Source: Methylacidiphilales bacterium (lineage in GTDB: Bacteria; Verrucomicrobiota; Verrucomicrobiia; Methylacidiphilales; UBA1321). Taken from it: 52,594 nucleotides of DNA. The stretch lies in NCBI GenBank assembly GCA_021272315.1, contig JAJSLI010000169.1:1-52594 (forward strand). Direction: 5' to 3'. The notes under the pieces were generated by a model. It had not been told where the DNA came from and searched no databases. It saw only the letters and a program-made list of their open reading frames with translations. A program made the translations under genes and the position numbers. How positions within the stretch are numbered: position 1 is the stretch's first letter; every line of letters starts with the position of its first letter. Positions 10,396-19,422 of the stretch are shown one piece after another.

Positions 10396-11334
10396 CTACT
10401 CTCCCTTCAGATTATGATCGAAAAACTCGATTACCTCAGGCCATGGTTTTTTCAATCCCCAGCCCGGTCCCCCGTGCGCTGCTCCCTTGATCACATGCAA
10501 CGTGACGTCGTCACCGGCGGCGATAAGCGCTTCCGCCAACATGATGCTCTGTTGTACCGGCACCAGCGGATCTTGATCGCCATGCATGATGAGAAACGGC
10601 GGGGTGTCCTTGCTGCCGCTGACATAGGTCATCGGGCTGGCATAGGCAGCCTTCTCGGGATGGTCCGCAACCGTCCCACCAAAAAACAGGGGAAGAAAAG
10701 GATCCTTGGCGAGCTTCGGATTACCCTTTACCCATGCGACGAGATCGGTCGGCCCATACCAATCGCAGACCGCCTGGACGCTGCTCGACTGATCAGCCCA
10801 TCCACCGTCGCCCTCAAATTCCTTCATGCCATTGGTCAATCCCATCAAGGCGGAAAGGTGGCCTCCCGCGGAATCACCCATCACGGCGATACGGCCGGCG
10901 TCGATGTGATAGTCAGCCGCCTTGGCGCGAAGAAAACGGACGGCGCACTTGCAGTCTTCCAATTGAGCGGGGAAAGGGGCTTCCTGAGCCAGACGATATT
11001 CAATGCTCGCTGCCACATAGCCATGTCCGGCAAAAATATAGGCTTCTCCCACATCAGCGGCCCGCGTCCCTTGATGCCAGCCTCCACCGTGAATGAGGAT
11101 GATGGCGGGCATCGGCTTATCCGGCAGGGTCTCGGGCAGTGCGAGATGCAGGTAAAGCGGATGCCCGCCAGCCTGTCCATAGACAACATCCCGGATCAGG
11201 TTGACCGTTGATGGCGGAGGAGGCAGCTCGGGTCGAGGCGGAATCGAAGATGGCGGAGTCCCGGGTGCGGGGTCAGCGTGGAGTTGGGCGAAGCCTAGAA
11301 ATAGAACGAGAAGGAAAAGAGACGTGGTTTTCAT
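10396..11334 (-). CDS. Secreted alpha/beta-hydrolase esterase, BD-FAE / acetyl-xylan-esterase type
   Basis: 312 aa with a signal peptide (MKTTSLFLLVLFLGFAQLHA, cleavage near 20) and a Pro-rich linker (about 22-43). The catalytic domain shows the oxyanion motif HGGGW (82-86), the nucleophile elbow GDSAGG with Ser155, Asp255 in HGDQDPLVP and His287 in KGAAHGGPG, a complete Ser-Asp-His triad. This family removes acetyl or feruloyl esters from plant-type polysaccharides. It lies 37 bp downstream of rhaM on the same strand and is probably the last gene of the saccharide group, clearing ester decorations so the glycosidases can act. The exact ester substrate cannot be told from sequence. Confidence 0.85.
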   Translation of the reverse strand: MKTTSLFLLVLFLGFAQLHADPAPGTPPSSIPPRPELPPPPSTVNLIRDVVYGQAGGHPLYLHLALPETLPDKPMPAIILIHGGGWHQGTRAADVGEAYIFAGHGYVAASIEYRLAQEAPFPAQLEDCKCAVRFLRAKAADYHIDAGRIAVMGDSAGGHLSALMGLTNGMKEFEGDGGWADQSSSVQAVCDWYGPTDLVAWVKGNPKLAKDPFLPLFFGGTVADHPEKAAYASPMTYVSGSKDTPPFLIMHGDQDPLVPVQQSIMLAEALIAAGDDVTLHVIKGAAHGGPGWGLKKPWPEVIEFFDHNLKGE

Positions 11335-11371
11335 ATCCGAGCATGAGACTTTGGGACGCTTGAGACAGCGC

Positions 11372-11686
11372 CTAATCGAGATGGTACACCTCGCGGAGAG
11401 CCTCTGAGACAGGACTGTTGTCGGGATTGGTGGGCATGACCTCCTTCATATATAACCACCATTTCCGGCAAATCGGGGTGTTGGCAATGGCATTCCAGCG
11501 CGCCTCATCCTCAATCTCAACGTAGCCAAAAAGAAGGTCGCGCGAAGCGTCAAGGAAGATCGAGTAATTGGAGACGCCGTGGGCTTTGAGCGTCTCCGTC
11601 AGTTCGTCCCAGATGGGGCGGTGCCGTCGTTCATATTCATCATGGGCATCCGATCGGACATGCATCAGAAAGGCTTTGCGGATCAT
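11372..11686 (-). CDS. rhaM: L-rhamnose mutarotase
   Basis: 104 aa, the usual length of RhaM. It interconverts the alpha and beta anomers of L-rhamnose, supplying the form used by rhamnose isomerase. Conserved features visible are Tyr18, His22 (in RRHRPIW) and the Trp pair 75-76 ([11 protein letters not shown]), which line the active site of the E. coli enzyme. It is cytoplasmic and a dimer in the family. It sits among glycoside hydrolase and esterase genes (93 bp after the GH116-like gene, 37 bp before the esterase), the best evidence in the window that the released monosaccharide is rhamnose and that the BMC operon 26 kb away handles its breakdown. Rhamnose isomerase and rhamnulokinase are not in the window. 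Confidence 0.93.
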   Translation of the reverse strand: MIRKAFLMHVRSDAHDEYERRHRPIWDELTETLKAHGVSNYSIFLDASRDLLFGYVEIEDEARWNAIANTPICRKWWLYMKEVMPTNPDNSPVSEALREVYHLD

Positions 11687-11779
11687 AATTCCAACCTCAG
11701 CGTTTGAAAACTAGGTGGCACCATTCCGTCCGTAAAGATCAGACTTTTGCTGTATCCGCCCGAGAGTCCATGCTGCATC

Positions 11780-14700
11780 TTATTTAATGGTAATTACCAG
11801 GCTTTGCCCTGTCTCAAGAAGAAGTTCAGATGAAAAATCGAGCGAGATTCGGTCGCCGACGACAGTGGCTGAAATCGGCACATCTTTACCTTCAACTTGC
11901 GCATCGGTCATTTTGCCCAGATTCCCAGGAGGTAAAATGAGGCTCAGCTTTTTAAGGCGCAACTTGCCGTAACGCAGAACGACTTTGGCATCCAGTTCTT
12001 GGCCGACGTACTTCTGGCTGAAACCGCCCCACCCCTCGGCGCTGGTGAAGGCGGCCTTAAAATTCTCCGGATTCACGCGCGGAGCAAACGTCATTGTGCC
12101 CTTGGGGCCGTCGTACTCGAAGCCGCACGCCGCTATGAAAACACCATAATCGGCCATCGAGCGGCTGTAGTGGCCCCCAGCCTCACACTCATCCCAAGGG
12201 TTGCGTTTGGCGCCGTCATACCGTGCCTGCAACGTTTTGATTTCTGCCAGCGCTTTGTCCACGAGTCCGTCCCACATCATCAACGCCGTCTCCTCATATT
12301 CCGAACCGGCCCAACACTCGTTATTATAGAAACTGGGATTTCCCCACGTCGGGGCCTTCCCCCCATAAGGCAAGGTACACATGATGAGGCCTCCCTCGCC
12401 GGGCATGGCGAGCCATCTCCCCGGTTTGAAGACATTCCGATAGGGGCCGACATCCGTGGTGTAGTTATATTTCCAGATCGAATTGAGCGCGGTAAGCACC
12501 TTCTCGTGATCAACGATATCGCCCAAACCGACCTGATAGGCCCAGTTCTGTCCCATGACTTGTTCAAGCGGACAACCGTTGAACGTGCCCAACGATTCAG
12601 GATGAGCCGGGTCGGGCTGCTGGATGAAGTATTCCCCATTAAAGAGCTGGGTTTCCACGTAGTTCCGGCCCTTGTCGGCAATGGCGCGAAGACTCCGGGC
12701 GTAATCACCGTCGTTCGATACATCAGCCATTTCGGCGGCAGCTCGCAACGCCGCCTGATAGTAGAGGCTGAGCCAGGTAATTTTGCCATACCAGGCGGCA
12801 TCCATGGTATTATCCTGAGGTCCTTCCAAAATGCCCTCACGCTTTGGATCGTTTCTGTTAATGAGAAAATCGATTGCTTTTTTGACTGAACTGTAATTGC
12901 GTTGAAGGAACGCATTGTCTGCGCTCATGCGGTGGGCCAGGTAGGTGCGGAGAATGATTCCCGATTGGCCATCCACGACAGGCGTCGTGCCATACTCAGC
13001 GCGTATGGTGATCCCCCCCTTCTCATTCATGCCGAGACCAGGCACAAACTCAACCTTCTCCATGATCGCCTTTTCCAAATCGGGAAAAAGATAGCCCATG
13101 GCCTGTTGATAGCTCCAAACGTGCGTGCAGGTGCCGGGGCAACTGTAGCGGCCTTCGAAAGCGTAGAAGCGACCATCGCCGAGTAAATAGGACGTACTGG
13201 TGGCCAGCGTGGAGGTATTGAGGAAAGTCCTATCCAGAAAATAATATGGCAGGGTGGAATCGTACCAGGTGTCGCGCCATTCGCGCGTGGCGGCGGTGAA
13301 CCGGTCAAAGTTTGCAGCCAAGTGATCCACCACATCCTGCGCCGATTTGAAACGAACCCCGTATTGGCGGTTCATAGGGGTCGAAAGTCCCAGGTTGAGC
13401 GGATTGGGAAAGTACCAGCTAACAATGAAGGAGACGATCATCTTCTCGCCCGGGGCAAGCGTCCGGGTGCGGCGGAGCGCGCCAACCAGTTTGCTCTTAT
13501 CCCCGAAAACCTTGAGTTCCGCGGAGCCCGCCACCGAGGCATCCAGACAGGCATCGGAAGATTTATCTCCGCTCACCTGGGAAACCGCCTCGGCATCATC
13601 GCCCATCATTGCCAGCGCCATGTCTCCCACGTCCGATTGGTCCTTGATCGTAATCAGGTCGTCAGGCGCATCGGAAAATGCAAAATCGTCGGCGAGGATA
13701 TGGCCCCAGGGTTGGGAGCTTCGATCGACGATTTGCAACTGTGCCGTCTTGCCGATGAGATCCTTTACGTCCCAGCTCGCAAGACGCAAAACTTCGTCAT
13801 TCTGGCCCGTGGCAGTCCGCACCACTTTGGCATCGACAAGAAGGTTAACACATTCCCGATGAGGGTCCTTACCGCCGCCGACCAAGAAAAGCAGATAGGG
13901 ACGGTTGATCACGAAGGATTCGCTCGTCAACGTGCCTGTCGCCTTGTCACTACTTTTATAAAGGCTGTCGACCATATATTGCCCCTGCGACCCCAAGATC
14001 GGAAAACTATGCCTTATATCACCGAGTTTCGCCGGCTTGGCTCCAAAAGCATCTCCTTGCGCAGTCCAGTGTTTGTATGTTCCCGATTCAAAATCGTCGA
14101 AAATTGTGGGAGGATGACCCTCGTTGGCAACCGGCTTCATCCCGAAATTCAGCGTCGTATAGCCAGGATTTTTGGACGAAACATTTTCCAGGAGGATGGG
14201 CCCTTCATTGCGGACAGCGATACCCGCGGCATTTTCCATCCAGCCGCCAAGCGTACACTCGACTTTATTCGTGGAAGTGTTTTCCACCGTGTAGTTCAGG
14301 ATGGTTGCCGGATAACTGGAGTCATCCACATTGGACGGAATGAAGGGAGAAAACGCTTCCAGATGGACGCGAACAGGACTGGCTGGATCGGAATAATCGA
14401 CCGAGCCGATGGGATATTGCCCTGAAAAAGTGATATCGGAGAAACCGTTCTTATCGAGCGTCCGGATGTCCTTTTTATCCCCTTGTTGAGTTCGAATGAT
14501 GAATCCTTGGTCGAGAACGTCCTGAGACACGTCTTGGGGATCACCCACTTTATGCGGAAACTGGTAAGGACCTGCAAAGTCGACGGGAAATCCCGGGTTG
14601 CAACGCGTCCCAAAAATATCCCAATCCCAAAGCCGACCATCGCCGCTGAGGTAGATTTCGCCTGCACCAATGCCTCCAATCGGCATGCCGATATAGTCGA

Positions 14701-14959
14701 AGTCGTGGCTGTTCGCCTTTGTGTAAAGCGTCGACTCTCCCCGGTCCGCCAAAGATTTGATCCATGCTGGATCGAGGTATTTAACAACTGGCGTTTTGCC
14801 ATCGGAATTCGTCGTCAACCGCTTCAACACCGCATCAGTGTTATCACCAGGTGTTTCGATCTTCGCCGGACTCGGATTGAACGGGTCGCCAGCCTGGGCA
14901 CGCAGGGCAAACTGAACCATGCTAAATGCAAGAAACAAAAGCAGGGAGAATGTTTTCAT
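11780..14959 (-). CDS. GH116-like (DUF608) glycoside hydrolase with inserted beta-sandwich domain
   Basis: 1059 aa; I chose MKTFSLLLFLAFSM as start because it begins a clean signal peptide, although a frame start 18 bp upstream exists. The N-terminal domain carries GMPIGGIGAGEIYLSGDGR, typical of GBA2-type GH116 enzymes. At about 285-432 a separate module starting FDDFESGTYKHWTAQGDAFG and ending near WGHILADDFAFSDAP interrupts it; this resembles the carbohydrate-binding-like module of secreted levanase-type enzymes. The C-terminal (alpha/alpha)6 domain contains FEGRYSCPGTCTHVWSYQQ, probably the nucleophile region, and EGPQDNTMDAAWYG, whose Asp matches the NTYD acid/base region of the family. 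The enzyme would be periplasmic or outer-membrane and remove beta-linked sugars. It is followed by rhaM after 93 bp. Substrate is unknown; beta-glucoside or beta-xyloside is known for relatives. Confidence 0.8.
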   Translation of the reverse strand: MKTFSLLLFLAFSMVQFALRAQAGDPFNPSPAKIETPGDNTDAVLKRLTTNSDGKTPVVKYLDPAWIKSLADRGESTLYTKANSHDFDYIGMPIGGIGAGEIYLSGDGRLWDWDIFGTRCNPGFPVDFAGPYQFPHKVGDPQDVSQDVLDQGFIIRTQQGDKKDIRTLDKNGFSDITFSGQYPIGSVDYSDPASPVRVHLEAFSPFIPSNVDDSSYPATILNYTVENTSTNKVECTLGGWMENAAGIAVRNEGPILLENVSSKNPGYTTLNFGMKPVANEGHPPTIFDDFESGTYKHWTAQGDAFGAKPAKLGDIRHSFPILGSQGQYMVDSLYKSSDKATGTLTSESFVINRPYLLFLVGGGKDPHRECVNLLVDAKVVRTATGQNDEVLRLASWDVKDLIGKTAQLQIVDRSSQPWGHILADDFAFSDAPDDLITIKDQSDVGDMALAMMGDDAEAVSQVSGDKSSDACLDASVAGSAELKVFGDKSKLVGALRRTRTLAPGEKMIVSFIVSWYFPNPLNLGLSTPMNRQYGVRFKSAQDVVDHLAANFDRFTAATREWRDTWYDSTLPYYFLDRTFLNTSTLATSTSYLLGDGRFYAFEGRYSCPGTCTHVWSYQQAMGYLFPDLEKAIMEKVEFVPGLGMNEKGGITIRAEYGTTPVVDGQSGIILRTYLAHRMSADNAFLQRNYSSVKKAIDFLINRNDPKREGILEGPQDNTMDAAWYGKITWLSLYYQAALRAAAEMADVSNDGDYARSLRAIADKGRNYVETQLFNGEYFIQQPDPAHPESLGTFNGCPLEQVMGQNWAYQVGLGDIVDHEKVLTALNSIWKYNYTTDVGPYRNVFKPGRWLAMPGEGGLIMCTLPYGGKAPTWGNPSFYNNECWAGSEYEETALMMWDGLVDKALAEIKTLQARYDGAKRNPWDECEAGGHYSRSMADYGVFIAACGFEYDGPKGTMTFAPRVNPENFKAAFTSAEGWGGFSQKYVGQELDAKVVLRYGKLRLKKLSLILPPGNLGKMTDAQVEGKDVPISATVVGDRISLDFSSELLLETGQSLVITIK

Positions 14960-15237
14960 GGCTCTCTTTCTTATCATCGTCGCGTTAGGTGATAATTGGG
15001 GCGACCTGCGTAATCTTGGTACGCAAGAGACGATCGTGGAAATATTTCGTCCTTCATGAGTAGGGCGTGTCTTGAAAATGAATTGAGCCAGTCGAAGACG
15101 GCGACGAAGAGAATAAAGTTGAGGAAGAAATGGCTAGTTTTTCATCTCAGTTGTTTCCGCTTCATACCCGCCCGGCGGTTTTTCCGCGGAGTTCTTGATT
15201 TTGAAAACGCGCCCCAAACCCAGGCAGACTGAATGCG
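14960..15237. other. 278-bp spacer upstream of the GH116-like gene
   Basis: No ORF, RNA gene or clear terminator was recognised between the GH5 stop and the GH116-like start. The length suggests that GH116-rhaM-esterase may have its own promoter, but no convincing -35/-10 pair was found by eye. Confidence 0.4.
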
Positions 15238-16782
15238 TTAATCCAAATCTTTTTTATTTTTTTCCCACAGTTTCTCCACTACTTCAAAACGAGCTGTCGG
15301 CGTCGTTGAAGGTTCGTGATTGTTGATGTCTGAGTTGTGTTCCAGACTCCACCCATCCCACTCGCGGAAAGCATGGTACGACCAATCCCATCCATGCTCT
15401 TCGAAAAGACTGATCACATCCGAGAGATATTTTTCGCCACCGGGAGCCCAACGGACTGTTGAAAATTCCCCCACGTAAAGGTGGACCCGATACCTTTCCG
15501 CAAAATTAATTGCAGGTTTCATGGCCTTATCCAAGGCGGCGCGATTCCAAAGCACGCCATCGATTTCGCCAGGATAGGACACGGCACTTTCATCATGATG
15601 ATATACCTTCTGATAAGTAAACCGGAAGGGTTCATACATATGAAAGCTGTAGACCACACGTTCAAGCGGAACTGGATTAAAATATTTGAATCCGCTCGGG
15701 CCACCTCCATGCGGCGGCTCGATAATGAGTGTGCGATCCGGGTCGATTTCCCGCACGGCTTTCCCTGCCGCCAGTGAAAGAGCCTGCCAATCCATGCAAT
15801 CCGGCGCGGTTGCATCATCGTTGGGTTCATTCACCAGATCGAACCCCCAGATGGTGTTATTCCCCTTGTAGCGCTCTGTCATTTTTCGCCAGACGTCAAT
15901 GAAATGAGCCTGCGCCTGCGGATTCGTAAAGAATGGACCTGCCGCCGACATGTATCCGCCCGAGCAAGGCAGACCGCCGGGTGGCGAATGGAGATCGAGC
16001 ACGACTTTGATGTGGCGTTTTTTTGCCCACACGATGACCAAGTCCGTCTTCGCCAGCATTTCGTCCAGCCATTTATCATAACCGGAAAAATCAGGGTCCT
16101 CTTGGGAAACATTCCTCTGGGTCAACTGCCATCGGATCAGGTTCCCATTCCAATGCTCCGTGAAATAATCCAAATCCTTCTCTTTCATGGTGGTCGCGAC
16201 CATGGCGCCGCGAAGTCGGGGAAGGTCGTGGCCTACAAAGATGGGCTGATTCGCCGGTGCGGCTGACGCCTGGACAAATTTGGGACCGAGCGTGACTGAC
16301 AAACCGGAGAACCGAACGGTGCCCGTGACCTTTTCCAACCCCAAAGCGAAGGTTACTGCCGTGGCATCTTCTGGAATTTGAAACCGGAAGAAGACATGCC
16401 GCCAGTCAAACGTACCCACCGGAAGATCCGCCTCCGGCCACGCCTCACCTCCTGAAAATTGGATGCGGGCCATCAACTTGATCCCGTTCCATGGTTCCGG
16501 CCCAACGGAAATGTTGTCCGCGGAGATGTCGCAATTGACCAGTATGAGACGCCCTTGAATTCGATCCACGGGCAGCGGCAGGAGGCGCTCGGGCGCTGCC
16601 TTGGCGTCGGCATTGGTGATTTCAAGAACGCTCCCGTGTTCAGGAAGCTCAATAAGGCTGCCCGGACCATCTTTCAGCCCGTCAAAACCTCTGCTAAGAA
16701 TCGTCTGAGCGGGACATAAATCACCTGCTTCAGCTAGTGCGCAAAGCGCCAACACTATCGTCAGCAACAAGTTTTTTGGCAT
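15238..16782 (-). CDS. Secreted GH5-family glycoside hydrolase with N-terminal beta-sandwich module
   Basis: 514 aa with a signal peptide (MPKNLLLTIVLALCALAEAG). Residues about 88-167 form a module containing PWNGIKLMARI and LPVGTFDW that is clearly related to the C-terminal module of the SGNH esterase at 35521-36756. The GH5 (beta/alpha)8 domain spans about 185-510: RWQL (217-220), LDLHSPPGG (262-270), the acid/base Glu319 in LVNEP, HMYEP (381-385) and the nucleophile Glu439 in VGEFS. GH5 enzymes are retaining endo-glycosidases (cellulase, mannanase, glucosidase and others); subfamily cannot be assigned from reading. It lies 71 bp downstream of the ADP-ribosylglycohydrolase-like gene and is probably co-transcribed. 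Confidence 0.88.
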   Translation of the reverse strand: MPKNLLLTIVLALCALAEAGDLCPAQTILSRGFDGLKDGPGSLIELPEHGSVLEITNADAKAAPERLLPLPVDRIQGRLILVNCDISADNISVGPEPWNGIKLMARIQFSGGEAWPEADLPVGTFDWRHVFFRFQIPEDATAVTFALGLEKVTGTVRFSGLSVTLGPKFVQASAAPANQPIFVGHDLPRLRGAMVATTMKEKDLDYFTEHWNGNLIRWQLTQRNVSQEDPDFSGYDKWLDEMLAKTDLVIVWAKKRHIKVVLDLHSPPGGLPCSGGYMSAAGPFFTNPQAQAHFIDVWRKMTERYKGNNTIWGFDLVNEPNDDATAPDCMDWQALSLAAGKAVREIDPDRTLIIEPPHGGGPSGFKYFNPVPLERVVYSFHMYEPFRFTYQKVYHHDESAVSYPGEIDGVLWNRAALDKAMKPAINFAERYRVHLYVGEFSTVRWAPGGEKYLSDVISLFEEHGWDWSYHAFREWDGWSLEHNSDINNHEPSTTPTARFEVVEKLWEKNKKDLD

Positions 16783-16853
16783 GGAATTATCCCATGAAGG
16801 TTACCTCTGGCGAGAGAGCTTAAAATGACACGCAAGCGGCACGAGCCAGATTC

Positions 16854-18368
16854 TCAAGCACCTGGACCCGGCGTACTATTTCCGTTCACCCAAATCAAGG
16901 GAACAAGCATGACCGTGGGATGGCCGGGAATGGTCAGCTCAAGGACACCCCGCTCCGTGACCTCGCGAACCTCGCCGACCTGCACCTTGAAAACCACCGT
17001 TTCGCAGTAATTGGGCCAAATGCAGGCAGCCCCATGAGATGCCTTCCAACCCGGCGGCAGGTAAAGTTTGGCCAAAACGTTGGCGTGAAACCGCGGCTTG
17101 TTGTTACTGATACGAATCCGCAGCTCCGCGGACTCACCATCGCGGACATAGGGAGCGGTTCCATAGTCAACCGCCACGCTAAAGAAATCGAAGGAAAAGA
17201 TGGGGCCGTTGGCACCTTCGCTCAGTATGGAAAGGGGGTTGGAACTGGCCAGCTTCGCCGGATCGATCTCCTTCTGGCTTGGCTGGGATGAAAGTTGAAC
17301 ACGATTACGATGGGGGGACTGGGCCAGTACGGCCTGGCCAACGGCAACCGTCCGATCAGTCAACTCGTCCACCGACTTGGCCAACTGCGGATTATAGTCT
17401 CCCGTATTCAGGCAAATGGTCTTGATGGATCTGCCGATGGGCTCAATCCACTTTGCCGGGATACTCGCGCATCCACGAATGATGCCGTAGATGGACCCGG
17501 CGGTGGCCGCCGTGCAGTCGGTATCTTCCCCGCAGTTCACCGCCGTGCAAAGCACCTTGCCAAAATCCTCGCCGCCGTAGAGGAGACCCAAAATCGTGAT
17601 GGCCACGTTACTGGGCACATCAAAACCCAGGGGGCCATCATTGAAACCTTTCGCGATGTCGTCGCTGCTTGCCGGCCGGTTCCACGGCTGAACGTCACCG
17701 CGGAAATGGCGAAGGATCTCGTCGCGGGTGTCCCGCCAGCTTGTTCCCTGATCATAACAGCGCTCGACCAACCGGACCGCCTGGGTCACGGCACATTCCT
17801 CCGGGATATAACTCAACCCAATACGAATCAACTCGCGCAGATCGGACACAACGAAGGCGGCGCTTTCCAGGGCGGCAATGAAAACCTCGCCGTAAGTCCC
17901 CTCCCCGTTGCCATGGTCGATGATGGCATCCTGATAGGCATACCATGCCGCCACGTCTGGCATCGCGGGCGCAATGCAAGCCCAGATCTCCGAGCGAATG
18001 TAGGCGCCGCAACTATGCCGGTAGGGATTATTGAGGGTTCCGCTCACCGGAGGCTGCAACCCGGCGCGCAGGTTGGATTTGGCCAGGCCATATTCAGCCC
18101 AATGCGGGGTAACTCCTACGTTCCAGTATTCCGCCAGCGTGCGTGTATCAAGCCCGGGGCCATGCGCCTCGAGGGCAATCAACCACAAGAGTTGAATATC
18201 GAGGTCATCATTCGGTAAAGGCTCCCCTTTGTGTTCCTGAGTATAAAAATCAACGTCGAAAATGCCCCGCTTCCATTCAAAGGGAGCTCCAAGCGTGCCC
18301 CCGATGTTCTTTCCGAGCCAGCAAGCCAGTACTTTGTCGCGATATTCTTCCTGATTGATGATGATCAT
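16854..18368 (-). CDS. ADP-ribosylglycohydrolase-family protein with C-terminal beta-domain
   Basis: 504 aa from MIIINQEEYRDKVLACWLGK; a 15-codon upstream extension in the same frame is unlikely because it enters the divergent promoter. The N-terminal ~370 residues are an ADP-ribosylglycohydrolase (DraG/ARH) fold: the metal-binding motif NDDLD (53-57) and GEDTDCTAATAG near 280 supply the acidic ligands for two Mg2+ ions. The C-terminal ~115 residues form a Ser/Val-rich beta-domain (from about IFSFDFFSVAVDYG) resembling Ig-like or NEW3-type domains, unusual for classical protein de-ADP-ribosylating enzymes. No signal peptide. It heads a glycoside hydrolase cluster, divergent from an AraC regulator, suggesting that it hydrolyses a glycosidic substrate or regulates sugar metabolism. 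True substrate is unknown. Confidence 0.82.
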   Translation of the reverse strand: MIIINQEEYRDKVLACWLGKNIGGTLGAPFEWKRGIFDVDFYTQEHKGEPLPNDDLDIQLLWLIALEAHGPGLDTRTLAEYWNVGVTPHWAEYGLAKSNLRAGLQPPVSGTLNNPYRHSCGAYIRSEIWACIAPAMPDVAAWYAYQDAIIDHGNGEGTYGEVFIAALESAAFVVSDLRELIRIGLSYIPEECAVTQAVRLVERCYDQGTSWRDTRDEILRHFRGDVQPWNRPASSDDIAKGFNDGPLGFDVPSNVAITILGLLYGGEDFGKVLCTAVNCGEDTDCTAATAGSIYGIIRGCASIPAKWIEPIGRSIKTICLNTGDYNPQLAKSVDELTDRTVAVGQAVLAQSPHRNRVQLSSQPSQKEIDPAKLASSNPLSILSEGANGPIFSFDFFSVAVDYGTAPYVRDGESAELRIRISNNKPRFHANVLAKLYLPPGWKASHGAACIWPNYCETVVFKVQVGEVREVTERGVLELTIPGHPTVMLVPLIWVNGNSTPGPGA

Positions 18369-18385
18369 TTTGGTTTCTCGATTAA

Positions 18386-18399
18386 GGGAATAAATTCCC
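18386..18399. promoter_or_regulatory. Palindrome in the divergent AraC / saccharide-cluster promoter
   Basis: GGGAAT-AA-ATTCCC is a perfect 6+2+6 inverted repeat in the 89-bp region between the ADP-ribosylglycohydrolase-like gene (start 18368, -) and the AraC gene (start 18458, +). Its position fits a regulator site for either gene. AraC proteins usually bind direct repeats, so another regulator is possible. Confidence 0.4.
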
Positions 18400-18457
18400 A
18401 TCCGTCCGCGCATCTGTCTCTTGCATATTCTGCCAATTCATAGGACGATTCCGCCAG

Positions 18458-19345
18458 ATGAAAAAAAGCGTTTTTCAATACCGGCTCAGGGAATTTTGCC
18501 GGGATTCCCAGGCCCAGGTCATGGTCATGAGACAGCCGAACCAGTCCGTCGCGGCTCTGCACACCCACGACTTCATCGAAGTGGTATTGGTCCTTTCCGG
18601 ATCGGCCATTCATCGGGTTGGATCAGCCCGTCATCGTCTGGCTACGGGCGACGCCTTTGTGATCAACCGTCATTATGTCCACGGCTACGAGCGCCCCGAG
18701 GGGTTCAATATTGCCAACCTTATGATTCGGGAACGATTCTTCCGGAAAACTGCCGCGATGTTTGCCGATCTGCCGGGATACCACGATCTTTTTACAATTG
18801 GAGCGGCTTCTCAAGGGAAAGCTTTATTCGAAAGCAGAACGCACCTGCGGGATGGCGAGTTCCAAAAAGCCCGGTATTGGATTGAAGAAATAGAGACAGA
18901 AGCAGCCCGCGGAAGATTTGGCGGTCACGCCATGGCAGAATCCTATCTCACGCTTCTGGTCGGCTTGCTGAGCCGCAACTATCATTCGAGCGCGGCTTCC
19001 CCCGCCCCAATGCCCACGCGAATGGGACGACTTCTCTCCTGGGTTGAGCAAAACGCGGCGCGGCACGTTACAGTCGGGGAAATGTGCCGGGTGGCGGCCG
19101 CGTCTGAAAGAACTCTCTTTCGAAAATTTCAAGAAGCAACCGGGTATTCTCCCCTCGACTATCTAATCCGGATTCGGCTGCGCAATGCCTGCCGCCTTCT
19201 GGAAAACCGAAACCTCGATCTGACCTGCGAGGAGATCGCCCTGCGCTGCGGATTCGAAAATGGCAACTATTTCGCCAGACAATTTAAAAGGCACTTGGGA
19301 TGTTCTCCAAGTGCCTGGCCAACCTCTCGCTTCATTGCCTTTTGA
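18458..19345 (+). CDS. AraC-family transcriptional regulator
   Basis: 295 aa. The N-terminal half is a cupin-like sensor domain (AALHTHDFIEVVLVLSGSAIHR, with the gly/his pattern of AraC-type effector pockets). The C-terminal ~100 residues contain the two AraC helix-turn-helix motifs: VGEMCRVAAASERTLFRKF and LTCEEIALRCGFENGNYFARQFKRHLGCSP. The gene is divergent from the saccharide cluster that includes rhaM, and RhaR/RhaS are AraC proteins sensing rhamnose, so it may activate that cluster in response to rhamnose or a related sugar. Convergent with the glycosidase-like gene at 19423. The start MKKSVFQYRLREF is the only good one. Confidence 0.9.
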   Translation: MKKSVFQYRLREFCRDSQAQVMVMRQPNQSVAALHTHDFIEVVLVLSGSAIHRVGSARHRLATGDAFVINRHYVHGYERPEGFNIANLMIRERFFRKTAAMFADLPGYHDLFTIGAASQGKALFESRTHLRDGEFQKARYWIEEIETEAARGRFGGHAMAESYLTLLVGLLSRNYHSSAASPAPMPTRMGRLLSWVEQNAARHVTVGEMCRVAAASERTLFRKFQEATGYSPLDYLIRIRLRNACRLLENRNLDLTCEEIALRCGFENGNYFARQFKRHLGCSPSAWPTSRFIAF

Positions 19346-19422
19346 GTCGGAGAATCACAAATACTGAAGCTCATTCAAACAACTCGCAAACTTGGCGCCA
19401 TGGTCAGCCTACGAAGATTTCT

